A stretch of DNA of 34,687 nucleotides from Clostridia bacterium DTU068 (GTDB lineage Bacteria; Bacillota; DSM-12270; Thermacetogeniales; Thermacetogeniaceae), in NCBI GenBank assembly GCA_001513545.1, contig LFTQ01000125.1, positions 1 through 34,687 on the forward strand. Reading direction: 5' to 3'. Shown in pieces: positions 26,834 to 34,626 of the stretch. Numbering within the stretch: position 1 is the first letter of the stretch; every line of letters begins with the position of its first letter. Position numbers and translations under genes: made by a program. The notes under the pieces were generated by a model. That model had not been told where the DNA came from. It made no database searches and saw only the letters and a program-made list of their open reading frames with translations.

Positions 26834-28870
26834 TTATCTGTTCTTGGTTTCTGAAGTTCTTCGCCCCCTACTCTTACGAGACCGGGAAAGCAGTTCTTTG
26901 CGCAATTCTATCATCAGGTCCCGAGCCTCAGCAGCTCTTTCAAAGGCCAGTTCCCGAGCAGCCTTGCTCATCTCATGCTCCATCTGAGAAATGAGCTTCT
27001 CCAGCTCAGTTTTGCTCATACTGGACAAGGGCTTTCTGCCATGATAAGATGCCTTTTCTTCGGCTACCTCTGCGGGAAGAGTAATCTCGATAACACCACG
27101 GACAGCCTTCTGGACGGTGCGGGGTGTTATGTTATGTTTTTTGTTATATTTCATCTGGATACTGCGTCTTCTGTTGGTCTCATCAATAGCCCGCCGCATA
27201 GAGTCAGTAATCTGATCTGCATACATGATCACCTTACCCTCCACATTCCGGGCAGCACGGCCGATGGTCTGAATAAGAGAGCGCTCAGAACGCAAAAAAC
27301 CCTCTTTATCAGCATCAAGAATCGCTACCAAAGACACCTCTGGAAGGTCCAAACCTTCTCTCAACAGGTTGATACCTACCAAAACATCAAAAACCCCCAG
27401 GCGCAGATCCCTCAAAATATCCATCCGCTCCAAGGCATTGATCTCAGAGTGCAAATAGCGCACTTTGATCCCCAACTCCCGCATATAATCAGTCAGATCC
27501 TCGGCCATCTTTTTGGTAAGTGTTGTCACCAGGACCCGCTGCTTCTTTTCTACTCGTAAACGGACCTCCTCAACCAGGTCATCCACCTGTTCCTTTGCAC
27601 TGCGCACCTCTACCTCAGGATCAACCAAACCAGTAGGACGAACAATCTGCTCCACCACCTGCTGGCTGTGATCTATTTCAAAAGGTCCAGGGGTTGCGGA
27701 AACAAAAACAATCCTCGGCACCTTGGCTAAAAACTCATCAAAGCGCAGCGGTCTGTTGTCCAGTGCAGAAGGGAGTCGAAATCCGTAGTCTACCAATGTT
27801 TTCTTCCTGCTGTAATCACCGGCATACATGCCATTGATCTGGGGCACAGTAATATGAGATTCATCAATGACAACCAAAAAGTCTTCCGGGAAAAAGTCAA
27901 GCAAACAGTAAGGAGGCTCCCCTGGTTTGCGGCCGGTCAAATGCCGAGAATAATTTTCGATCCCTTTACAGATCCCCACCTCCCGCAGCATTTCCATATC
28001 ATAGCGTGTGCGCTGTTCCAAACGCTGGGCTTCCAGCAGTTTTCCTTCTCTGCGCAGCTCCTCCAGGCGTTCTTCCAATTCCTGTTCAATCCCCTGGAGG
28101 GTCTTTTCCATCCTCTCCGGGGCGGTGACATAATGGGAGGCAGGGAAAACAACCGCATGCAAGCGGCGGGCCAACACCTCTCCGGTCAGCGTATCTATTT
28201 CCAAAATACGGTCGATCTGATCACCGAAAAATTCCACACGCAAGGCCTTCTCTGTAAAAGAGGCTGGGAAAATCTCCACTACATCCCCCCGTACCCGAAA
28301 GCGGCCTCTAGCGAACTCATAGTCATTGCGCTGATATTGGATATCCACCAGCCGGGAGATTACCTGATCCCTGTCCACCTCCATACCCTGGCGCAGAGAC
28401 ACAACCATATTCTTATAGTCTATTGGTGAACCCAGACCATAGATACAGGAAACACTGGCCACAATTATCACATCATCCCGCTCGAATAAGCTGGCAGTAG
28501 CCGAGTGGCGCAGTTTGTCGATCTCCTCATTTAAAGATGAGTCTTTTTCTATATAGGTATCAGTCTGGGGCACATAAGCCTCAGGCTGATAATAGTCATA
28601 ATAGCTGACAAAATACTCCACAGCATTGTCAGGAAAGAACTCCCGGAATTCCCCGCAGAGCTGTGCAGCCAGAGTTTTATTAGGTGCGATCACCAGGGTC
28701 GGCTTTTGCACCTCCTGAATCACTCCAGCAATAGTAAAGGTTTTCCCTGACCCGGTCACACCCAGTAGGGTCTGAAAGGGCACCCCACTGGTGATCCCAC
28801 TGCTCAACGCCGCAATAGCCTCTGGCTGATCACCGGTAGGAGAAAAGGGTGATTTCAGGACAAATCCCAT
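26834..28870 (-). CDS. uvrB: UvrABC system protein B
   Basis: Helicase-like, damage-verifying subunit of excision repair. It has 678 residues. Motifs: [17 protein letters not shown] (Walker A, about 37-53), [19 protein letters not shown], the beta-hairpin region [32 protein letters not shown] (helicase motif II), [39 protein letters not shown] and a C-terminal UVR motif (about 625-660) that contacts UvrC or UvrA. ATG 28870 follows GGGGG at about 8 nt. A promoter (28980-29009) with a LexA/DinR-like box is upstream, so SOS control of uvrBA is likely. Confidence 0.96.
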   Translation of the reverse strand: MGFVLKSPFSPTGDQPEAIAALSSGITSGVPFQTLLGVTGSGKTFTIAGVIQEVQKPTLVIAPNKTLAAQLCGEFREFFPDNAVEYFVSYYDYYQPEAYVPQTDTYIEKDSSLNEEIDKLRHSATASLFERDDVIIVASVSCIYGLGSPIDYKNMVVSLRQGMEVDRDQVISRLVDIQYQRNDYEFARGRFRVRGDVVEIFPASFTEKALRVEFFGDQIDRILEIDTLTGEVLARRLHAVVFPASHYVTAPERMEKTLQGIEQELEERLEELRREGKLLEAQRLEQRTRYDMEMLREVGICKGIENYSRHLTGRKPGEPPYCLLDFFPEDFLVVIDESHITVPQINGMYAGDYSRKKTLVDYGFRLPSALDNRPLRFDEFLAKVPRIVFVSATPGPFEIDHSQQVVEQIVRPTGLVDPEVEVRSAKEQVDDLVEEVRLRVEKKQRVLVTTLTKKMAEDLTDYMRELGIKVRYLHSEINALERMDILRDLRLGVFDVLVGINLLREGLDLPEVSLVAILDADKEGFLRSERSLIQTIGRAARNVEGKVIMYADQITDSMRRAIDETNRRRSIQMKYNKKHNITPRTVQKAVRGVIEITLPAEVAEEKASYHGRKPLSSMSKTELEKLISQMEHEMSKAARELAFERAAEARDLMIELRKELLSRSRKSRGRRTSETKNR

Positions 28871-28957
28871 GATTATACCCCCTGATCAAAATAGCCGCCG
28901 ATCCCTAAAAAGGAAAAGCTCCCCAGGAATCTCCGGTCCCAGGACCGGTAAAGCGGC

Positions 28958-28971
28958 AAAACAAAAGTTCT
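28958..28971 (-). promoter_or_regulatory. Putative LexA (DinR) box of uvrBA
   Basis: Minus strand GAAC-TTTT-GTTT against the Gram-positive consensus CGAAC-N4-GTTCG: seven of eight core positions match, the flanks do not. It lies just downstream of the uvrB -10, where a repressor would act. uvrB is a standard SOS gene in Bacillus. Confidence 0.5.
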
Positions 28972-28979
28972 CTTTTCGC

Positions 28980-29009
28980 ATTATAACATAAAGGATTTAT
29001 CTATCACAA
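28980..29009 (-). promoter_or_regulatory. Sigma-A promoter of uvrBA
   Basis: Minus strand TTGTGA, 18-nt spacer, TATAAT with an extended -10 TG (TGTTATAAT). A 7-bp hairpin (CCGGTCC/GGACCGG at about 28934-28949) lies in the leader. Confidence 0.7.
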
Positions 29010-29024
29010 TAAGGGCTGGGCGGG

Positions 29025-29089
29025 TCAACCTGTCCACCTGATCGGGCGGGGGACAGTCCCCTGATCGGTCAGTCCCACTGATCGGTCGG
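29025..29089. repeat. REP-like palindromes, left flank of core copy B
   Basis: CAACCTGTCCACCTGATCGGGCG, GGGGGACAGTCCCCTGATCGG and AGTCCCACTGATCGG, the same vocabulary as elsewhere. It sits immediately upstream of the uvrB promoter. Confidence 0.72.
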
Positions 29090-29294
29090 TTTATCCCTGC
29101 TGGCGCAGCGACCTGCGAAGGTTGTTACTTGCCCTTGACGAAGGAGCAGTTAACGACAGCCGAAGCGAAACATGGATGTTGAGCTAGGCGACTATGCGCC
29201 AAGGATGGCGTCATAGGAGCCGGTTGGCTGTCGTCTGCGACAAGTCTTAGGGCAAGTTCAACCGGAGCTTATGGCGCAAGCGCAGGGATATAAA
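29090..29294. repeat. Dispersed structured element, copy B (about 205 bp)
   Basis: Same organisation as copy A, starting TTTATCCCTGC and ending CAGGGATATAAA. Differences cluster in loops, and stems remain pairable: the internal hairpin becomes CTATGCGCC-AAGGAT-GGCG-T-CATAG, one pair longer than in copy A; ACGACAGCC pairs with GGCTGTCGT over 9 bp where copy A has a mismatch; the last hairpin is GCG-CAAG-CGC. The 14-bp stem GGTTG..ACTTGCCCT/AGGGCAAGT..CAACC is unchanged. The core is in the same orientation as copy A. Confidence 0.8.
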
Positions 29295-29380
29295 ATCGCC
29301 CGAGTCGTGCGGAGGAACGGTTTTCGTGATCGTCAACCTGTCTCCCTGATCGGTCTCATAATAATGTGATCAGGGGAAAT
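29295..29380. repeat. Degenerate REP-like right flank of core copy B
   Basis: Weaker copies (CGTGATCGTCAACCTGTCTCCCTGATCGG) followed by an 8-bp inverted repeat CCCTGATC...GATCAGGG. It reaches to within about 20 bases of the DUF421 gene SD. Confidence 0.6.
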
Positions 29381-29411
29381 AATAAAAGAAAAGAACTTCG
29401 GAGTGACTGTA

Positions 29412-30140
29412 TTGAATGAAGCTCTTGTTGTAATGGTGCGCGGGATCATCGCGTTCTTTACATTGCTGATCTTTGCGCGTTTGCTGGGGAAACAGCAGAT
29501 CAGCCAGCTAACCTTTTTTGACTATGTCCTGGGGATTACCATCGGCTCGATAGCCGCCAACCTGACCACGGACCTTACCAGCAGAGCCTGGCCCCACTGG
29601 GTGGGCTTGGCGGTCTGGACTATACTTGTATTGGCTTTACAGTGGCTGACCTTGAAGTGGCGGTATGCATCCAAATATATCGATGGGGAACCGACTGTGG
29701 TAATCATGAACGGTAAAATCATGGAGGATGCCATGAGAAAACTGCGCTACCGTACCAGTGAGCTCCTGGAACAGCTGCGTCAGAAAAATGTATTTGATAT
29801 ATCACAGGTTGAATTCGCAGTACTGGAGGTCAATGGCCAACTTTCAGTGCTTAAAAAGTCACAGCATCAGCCGGTAACCCCACAGGATCTCAACATTCCT
29901 ACTGATTATCAGGGAATAGACACTGAATTGATCTATGATGGGGTTGTGGTGGAACAAAACCTGAAACAGGTTAACCTGGATCGAGCCTGGCTGGACAACC
30001 AGCTGAAAAACCAAGGGATCTATGATCCCTCTGAGGTATTCCTGGCCAACCTTAATGCCCAGGGAAACCTGTATGTCGACAAGTATCAGGATCACCTAAA
30101 AAAACTTACAGATATCGGGGATTACCCTGGCCCTCATTGA
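29412..30140 (+). CDS. DUF421 (YetF-like) membrane protein
   Basis: Member of the YetF/DUF421 family of small membrane proteins in sporulating Firmicutes; biochemical function not established. About 242 residues: transmembrane helices at about 8-25, 40-56 and 62-82, then a cytoplasmic/soluble domain (DGEPTVVIMNGKIMEDAMRKLRYRTSELLEQLRQKNVFDISQVEFAVLEVNGQLSVL is the family core, about 93-148) and a C-terminal tail. TTG 29412 is used as start: GGAGTGA lies 8 bases upstream and GTG 29403 falls inside that SD. It is cotranscribed with the DUF4363 gene 11 bases downstream. Confidence 0.9.
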   Translation: MNEALVVMVRGIIAFFTLLIFARLLGKQQISQLTFFDYVLGITIGSIAANLTTDLTSRAWPHWVGLAVWTILVLALQWLTLKWRYASKYIDGEPTVVIMNGKIMEDAMRKLRYRTSELLEQLRQKNVFDISQVEFAVLEVNGQLSVLKKSQHQPVTPQDLNIPTDYQGIDTELIYDGVVVEQNLKQVNLDRAWLDNQLKNQGIYDPSEVFLANLNAQGNLYVDKYQDHLKKLTDIGDYPGPH

Positions 30141-30151
30141 GGTGATAAGTT

Positions 30152-30517
30152 ATGAAAAAAATCATCTACTACCTGCTCCCAGTTGCTATGCTGGCTTTAT
30201 TCATCGCAATTATGCTCTCCGGTTCGTACCTCAAACAGCCCTTTGGAGAGGATGATAATGTGCCTCAGAAAATCGCTCTTGTCAAGGAACATGTCAGAAA
30301 TGCAGACTGGGAGAGTGCCCAAAGGGAGCAGAACAACCTAGAAATAGCCTGGGGAAAGGTAACACCAAGAATCCAGTTCAGCATGGAACGAAATGAAATA
30401 AACCAGCTGGATGTCAGCCTGGCTAGAGCAGGAGCGGCAATAACGGCTAAGGATCAAGCCGGAGCATTGATGGAACTCGAAGAAGCTGCCAGACACTGGC
30501 ACAACCTTGGAAGGTAA
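30152..30517 (+). CDS. DUF4363 family protein
   Basis: Small protein of 121 residues with an N-terminal signal anchor (IIYYLLPVAMLALFIAIMLSG, about 4-24) and an outside helical domain (about 40-118) rich in Glu and Arg. The pattern and its position after a DUF421 gene match the DUF4363 family, common in Clostridia. Function unknown. GAGGTGATAAGTT precedes the ATG. It converges with the next minus-strand gene, 18 bases between stops. Confidence 0.82.
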   Translation: MKKIIYYLLPVAMLALFIAIMLSGSYLKQPFGEDDNVPQKIALVKEHVRNADWESAQREQNNLEIAWGKVTPRIQFSMERNEINQLDVSLARAGAAITAKDQAGALMELEEAARHWHNLGR

Positions 30518-30535
30518 GGGACGCAAATATACTGG

Positions 30536-31513
30536 TTAACTGGCTGTTTCCCTGATTATCCTGGATATGATAGCATCGATCTCTTCTGCTGTAAGATACA
30601 CCTCACCTTTCTCCAATTTCTTATGATATTTATCGAGTTCCTTTCCCGCTGCAGCAAGTTTCAATTTGATCTCTTCATGAGAAGTTCCTGAACAGGTGGG
30701 TACCACTACACCCTTCCCCAAATCCCATACAGTATCCCCTGATAACAGCGACAGCTCATTATAACAGCATGTTCCATTGATAACTGCCACCTGGATCTCC
30801 AGGATAAATAGCACCACCAAATCAGAAGGCTCAATAATGGAGTGATAAGCCTCCACAGTATATCTGCGGGATAGTGCCTCAACAAGGATATCATTCATCA
30901 CCACAGCTCCAGACCCTAAAGGGCCTCTAATCAGATAGCGCTTCTTACAGCACTCAAAAAAATCACAGGGGAAATTCAGCCCTCCAGAAACACTCCCGGC
31001 AAAATAATGCCTGAGGCTGGACGGTTTCTCCTGGAATTCCTCTATCCAGAAGTTTGCGCCTGAAGCACATTGTTCCGCTGCTGTGCTGCGGGTCCAGCTG
31101 CCTGAATAATAGACTTCTCTCGCGGACTTTACAAATTTGAGAACTCTCTCATATATTGTGCTCATATTATTGGGAACAGCACTTCCCGGTAGTTCCACTA
31201 TCACTGCTTCTAAATGAGCAGGAAAAAACTTCTGCACCGCATAGGGATGGTTCCCGCTCATTACACCAAACCCCTGTGAAGGCACTGTCAATCCTTCAAC
31301 CATTAAATGGTCCTCAGCCCGGTGATAATAATTAACACTATAGCCGCGGTCTGTCAGAGCCAACGCCAGTGACCGTAAAACCAGGCTGTGTGTCCCGGGT
31401 GTATTCCCCTGAAGCAGATACAACCGCTTCAACTCCTGGAAATGATCTGCCCAAAAAGACAAATAACCTCTACCTGTGAAAGCACTGGCAAAATAATGCC
31501 TGTTCTTTTTCAT
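30536..31513 (-). CDS. PRK06851-like two-repeat P-loop protein with degenerate nucleotide sites
   Basis: Resembles the PRK06851 family of predicted ATPases of spore-forming Firmicutes, which have two similar halves each starting HYFA...G and each carrying a GxPGTGKST loop. The 325 residues have both repeats: HYFASAFTGRGYL...LKRLYLLQG (6-36) and HYFAGSVSGGLNF...KKRYLIRG (169-197). The Walker A loops are changed to GNTPGTHS (36-43) and GPLGSGAV (197-204), so both catalytic Lys are gone (His42, Ala203). Nucleotide hydrolysis is therefore unlikely; it may be a structural pseudo-ATPase. Family assignment is from recollection of the sequence pattern. The frame is intact, with CAGGT about 10 bases before the ATG. 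Confidence 0.65.
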   Translation of the reverse strand: MKKNRHYFASAFTGRGYLSFWADHFQELKRLYLLQGNTPGTHSLVLRSLALALTDRGYSVNYYHRAEDHLMVEGLTVPSQGFGVMSGNHPYAVQKFFPAHLEAVIVELPGSAVPNNMSTIYERVLKFVKSAREVYYSGSWTRSTAAEQCASGANFWIEEFQEKPSSLRHYFAGSVSGGLNFPCDFFECCKKRYLIRGPLGSGAVVMNDILVEALSRRYTVEAYHSIIEPSDLVVLFILEIQVAVINGTCCYNELSLLSGDTVWDLGKGVVVPTCSGTSHEEIKLKLAAAGKELDKYHKKLEKGEVYLTAEEIDAIISRIIRETAS

Positions 31514-31632
31514 ATAAGACTACCTGCTGTAGCAAAGCCAGGCAGCGCCTCACCCCCTGATATTATTTGTACATATTATTAAACAAGGGGGGCTATGGTG
31601 ACATTGGTTCTTTGCTTGAAAAAATGAAGAGC

Positions 31633-31662
31633 AAAAAAAAAGACTCAGTGCCAGCTGGGGCA
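31633..31662 (-). terminator. Possible terminator after the PDZ protein gene
   Basis: Right after the stop: TGCC-CCAGCT-GGCA, then CTGAGTC and nine T. The stem is short and not adjacent to the T-run. Confidence 0.35.
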
Positions 31663-32904
31663 TTAATGTAATTTTTTTCGAAAACGTTTGAGCAGATTCT
31701 TAAGAGGGCTTCCCATTACAAAATCCACATTAGGTAAGTCTCCGGGTTCGGGCACGGAAATTTCGCCCAGAGGTGCGCCTATCTCCCGGCGGACCCGGAC
31801 CCGCTTGGTCTCACCGGTTCCGTCAGTAAATTCCAACATAAATACAGAACCCACAAATGTTAGTGCCTGATGCAGTTCATAACGGGAATTGACCGGCTGG
31901 CCACCTACACTTTTGATCACATCCCCGGAACGAATGCCTGCCCTGTGTGCCGCTGAACCCTTAATCACATCCAATACCATTAATCCGGAAGAAGGGGGAA
32001 CAAAGCGGGGCCTTCCCTGCATCTCCTGCCGCCTTCCCAAAAAAATGACCAATTCATGGCCCAAAGGGGAAAAAAGTGCAGGAAGAACAGCCAGTTGATG
32101 GTAATGGGAAGCCAAAACAGACAGCCCCAACAAAACAATGCTGAAAACAGCCAAATGACCGGCTGATATCTTTGTTCTCTCCCGGGGAAGGCAGGTAATG
32201 GCCAGTTCCCCATAACCCAGTGCAGCCACAACAGGAAGGATCTGATATGTCATATCCTGATGGCCGGCAGTCTCCCAGGGGCGGATCAGCGGCCACCACT
32301 CAGGCATTTGTATCAGATCGCCTGGTAGTTGTTCTGCTGATCCCAGGAGGATCATCATCACAGCCAGGGGTATAGGCCAAAACTTCTGCAGATTAAAAGC
32401 CCCTACTACCCGCCCCCTTGGTGTGCGAACATAAACAGGAAGAGGATCCTGATGTCCGCTCAGCAGTATTAAAACACTCTCCACAAGATGTAATACAGCA
32501 ACCAACCCCATCAAACCTGGTATATTAACTTCCGGAAAGCCCAGCAGAATGGAAAATAGCGCAAGAACGCCACCTGCATAAGAGAAACACAAAAACCTAG
32601 GGCTGAACAGCATTAACAGCAGGGCAATCGCCCATAGCCAGGCAATGCCCAATCCATTGATGGTTACACCGAAAATGATCATTAATAAACTGCCCAGCAG
32701 TCCGCCAATAATCCCATAAACCAAAGAAACCAGCGAAATACGCAGTGCAGAATCCCGCTGGCCGTATATGGATTCTTTTGTTTTCATCATACGGCGGTAT
32801 TGCATCCAGACCAGGAGAACAACAAGCCAAAAAAAGGGCTGTATCACGATCTGCAGCACTGCAGCAGCAGAACTGGAAATAACCTCAACCCAGGGAAAGC
32901 TCAT
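31663..32904 (-). CDS. Polytopic membrane protein with C-terminal PDZ domain (MinJ-like)
   Basis: 413 residues: about eight hydrophobic helices between residues 10 and 290, then a PDZ domain (PPSSGLMVLDVIKGSAAHRAGIRSGDVIKSVGGQPVNSRYELHQAL, about 300-365) and a basic tail. The topology, and its position next to a CtpA/CtpB protease gene, matches Bacillus MinJ (YvjD), which links DivIVA to MinCD at division sites. The orthology is inferred from architecture and neighbourhood only; many Clostridia have this gene annotated merely as PDZ protein. ATG 32904 follows GGGGGA by about nine bases. It is 12 bases after ctpA and cotranscribed with it. Confidence 0.8.
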   Translation of the reverse strand: MSFPWVEVISSSAAAVLQIVIQPFFWLVVLLVWMQYRRMMKTKESIYGQRDSALRISLVSLVYGIIGGLLGSLLMIIFGVTINGLGIAWLWAIALLLMLFSPRFLCFSYAGGVLALFSILLGFPEVNIPGLMGLVAVLHLVESVLILLSGHQDPLPVYVRTPRGRVVGAFNLQKFWPIPLAVMMILLGSAEQLPGDLIQMPEWWPLIRPWETAGHQDMTYQILPVVAALGYGELAITCLPRERTKISAGHLAVFSIVLLGLSVLASHYHQLAVLPALFSPLGHELVIFLGRRQEMQGRPRFVPPSSGLMVLDVIKGSAAHRAGIRSGDVIKSVGGQPVNSRYELHQALTFVGSVFMLEFTDGTGETKRVRVRREIGAPLGEISVPEPGDLPNVDFVMGSPLKNLLKRFRKKLH

Positions 32905-32916
32905 TAAAATTTCCCC

Positions 32917-34080
32917 CTATGCCGCCTGTTTTCCTTGATTTATACGCTCATACAAAACCTCAACAGCTTTCTCTAACTGCACATCCTCATCTGTATCCTC
33001 AGGCTGTTCCACAACAATATCAGGCTGGATTCCCTTATCATTGATGTCATGCCCATTAGGAGTCAGATATCTATTGGTAGTTAGCTTCAACCCCTCATTA
33101 TCCCCCAGGCTGTATAGGGTTTGAACTAATCCCTTACCGAAAGTTCGGGTTCCCAAAAGAAGTCCACTGCTGCTGTCCTTGATGGCTCCGGCAACAATTT
33201 CTGAAGCACTGGCAGTTCCCTCATCAATCAGCACAACAAGGGGCACCTGGATCTGGGTTAACCTGCTGGGATACCGAACCTCCTCATCTCCATCGCGACT
33301 CACAATACGGACAACCGGTCCTTCTTTCAAAAAATACCCTGCCAATTCTACTGCTGCCTCCAGGTCACCACCTGGATTACCCCGCAGATCCAAAATCAAA
33401 CCGCCCAATTGTTCCTTATTTAACTTATTCAGCTCTTTCTCCAGTTGGGCAATAGTACTGGTGCGGTTAAAATGCCAAACCTGCAAATAACCTATCTCCT
33501 GGTAATCAGGCAGTATTTCTCCTCTGACTGATGGTACTGCAATCTTCTCTCTGACCAACTTAACAATGAAAGAACGGTTTTCTTTTTCGCGCAAAATCTT
33601 CAAAGTAACACTTGTTCCCGGTTCCCCCCGAATAAGTGATGCTGCTTCAATAGCGGTCAGCTTAGCAGTCTCCTGTTCATCGACCTTTTCAATAATATCA
33701 CCGCTCTTGAGCCCTGCTCGGTCAGCAGGTGTTCCCGGAAGAGGAGTTATAACCACAAGCTGTTTGTTCTCGTCCTTATCGATCTCCACACCTATACCAC
33801 CAAAAGTGCCTTCAATCTGTACATTCAGGTTCTTAAAAGCATCTTTGTCCAAATAGACTGAATATGAATCATTAAGGGACTCCACCATACCCTTGATTGC
33901 ACCATTGATCAGTGTTTCTGTACTGACCTGCTCCAGGTATTCGTTTTTTATAAGATAATAGGTAGTGATCAGTTTTTCTAAGTTATATTTTTCGGCCCAA
34001 TAATACAATCCTCCGACTATACCAATCAGCAGTATCATGATCAGTACAGCAATTGTAACACGGACAACACGCGCTTTCAG
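32917..34080 (-). CDS. Carboxyl-terminal processing protease, S41 family
   Basis: Membrane-anchored serine protease with Ser/Lys dyad, CtpA/CtpB type. N-terminal signal anchor VTIAVLIMILLIGIVGGLYYW; helical linker; PDZ domain (FGGIGVEIDKDENKQLVV...GLKSGDIIEKVDEQE); protease core with YLQVWHFN, LILDLRGNPGGDL, IDEGTASASEIVAGAIKD (nucleophile Ser in TASAS) and GTRTFGKGLVQT (Lys). In Bacillus the orthologue CtpB cleaves the sporulation factor SpoIVFA. The open frame begins at TTG 34128, without an SD; AGGAGGT lies eight bases before CTG 34080, which gives MKARVVRVTIAVL, so a rare CTG start is preferred here (387 residues, against 403). Confidence 0.9.
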   Translation of the reverse strand: MKARVVRVTIAVLIMILLIGIVGGLYYWAEKYNLEKLITTYYLIKNEYLEQVSTETLINGAIKGMVESLNDSYSVYLDKDAFKNLNVQIEGTFGGIGVEIDKDENKQLVVITPLPGTPADRAGLKSGDIIEKVDEQETAKLTAIEAASLIRGEPGTSVTLKILREKENRSFIVKLVREKIAVPSVRGEILPDYQEIGYLQVWHFNRTSTIAQLEKELNKLNKEQLGGLILDLRGNPGGDLEAAVELAGYFLKEGPVVRIVSRDGDEEVRYPSRLTQIQVPLVVLIDEGTASASEIVAGAIKDSSSGLLLGTRTFGKGLVQTLYSLGDNEGLKLTTNRYLTPNGHDINDKGIQPDIVVEQPEDTDEDVQLEKAVEVLYERINQGKQAA

Positions 34081-34309
34081 CCTGTCCACCTCCTGATGGC
34101 AAATGCGATTTCGATCCCTGCTATCCAACTATATGTTTAACCTGGCACAATTATTATTACCAACAGCCCCCAGCTTTAGGGGCCATAATAAATAAGCAGT
34201 TTTAATTATACTATTTTATCATGTCACATTACAGATATCTTGACAAGATATTAGGTCCCCATTAACTTTTCAAAAAAAGACAAGTATCCAAAATTTTTTT
34301 TATACCCCC

Positions 34310-34338
34310 TTGAAGGATTTTATCCAATATCATAGAAT
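34310..34338 (+). promoter_or_regulatory. Sigma-A promoter for the leader RNA at the right edge
   Basis: TTGAAG, exactly 17 nt, TAGAAT on the plus strand. It is divergent from ctpA and placed about 20 bases before the structured RNA. Confidence 0.7.
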
Positions 34339-34359
34339 ATAAATAATAATAAAATATTT

Positions 34360-34468
34360 CTCCGAGTCCAATAGTGCCTGTTGTTTTTGTACTATGGTGA
34401 TTGGACCGTTAGGGTAGGTTGGGAAACCGGCCTGCCTCCCAGTGTGGAAAGGAGAAGCCTGTGAAATC
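34360..34468 (+). ncRNA. Structured 5' leader, candidate Moco/Wco-type riboswitch
   Basis: Plus-strand RNA with: GTCCA (34366-34370) pairing TGGAC (34402-34406), continued by ATAGT (34371-34375) with ACTAT (34391-34395) and a GGTGAT bulge; a 10-bp hairpin GGTAGGTTGG-GAAA-CCGGCCTGCC (34413-34436) with a GNRA loop and G-U pairs that only work on the plus strand; and CTCC pairing GGAG (34451-34454). The conserved-looking blocks CTCCGAG, CCGTTAGGGTAGG, GCCTCCC and GGAGAAGCC resemble what I remember of the molybdenum-cofactor riboswitch, which precedes Mo/W-cofactor, transporter or formate-dehydrogenase genes. A promoter precedes it and an intrinsic terminator follows, as for a transcriptional switch. 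The regulated gene would lie beyond the window. The class is tentative, the structure is not. Confidence 0.5.
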
Positions 34469-34502
34469 AACTGGTCGTTTTTCCTTCCCGACCAGTTTTT
34501 TT
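34469..34502 (+). terminator. Intrinsic terminator of the leader RNA
   Basis: AACTGGTCG, 11-nt loop, CGACCAGTT, followed by TTTTTA. A 9-bp stem with a following T-run directly after the structured leader, so it can serve as the expression platform. Confidence 0.85.
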
Positions 34503-34558
34503 ATCCCACACCTTCCTTTCCCATTATCCTGAAGATCGGCATCAGTACCATATATCCT

Positions 34559-34585
34559 GCTGTGGGGGTGTTCTACCCCCACAGC
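34559..34585. other. Perfect 11-bp hairpin
   Basis: GCTGTGGGGGT, loop GTTCT, ACCCCCACAGC. On the plus strand AAAACCTCTTTTT follows, which is a poor terminator tail. It lies between the leader terminator and the group II intron end. Confidence 0.5.
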
Positions 34586-34626
34586 AAAACCTCTTTTTCC
34601 CGACGACCTATGCCAGACCAACAACT

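Noticed and set aside
26168-28429. Long plus-strand frames (159, 194 and 191 codons) opposite uvrA and uvrB
   Set aside because: Antisense shadows of well-conserved excision-repair genes, with compositions unlike real proteins.
34409-34624. 71-codon minus-strand open frame
   Set aside because: It runs through the terminator and hairpin of the plus-strand leader region, has no SD and no family match.
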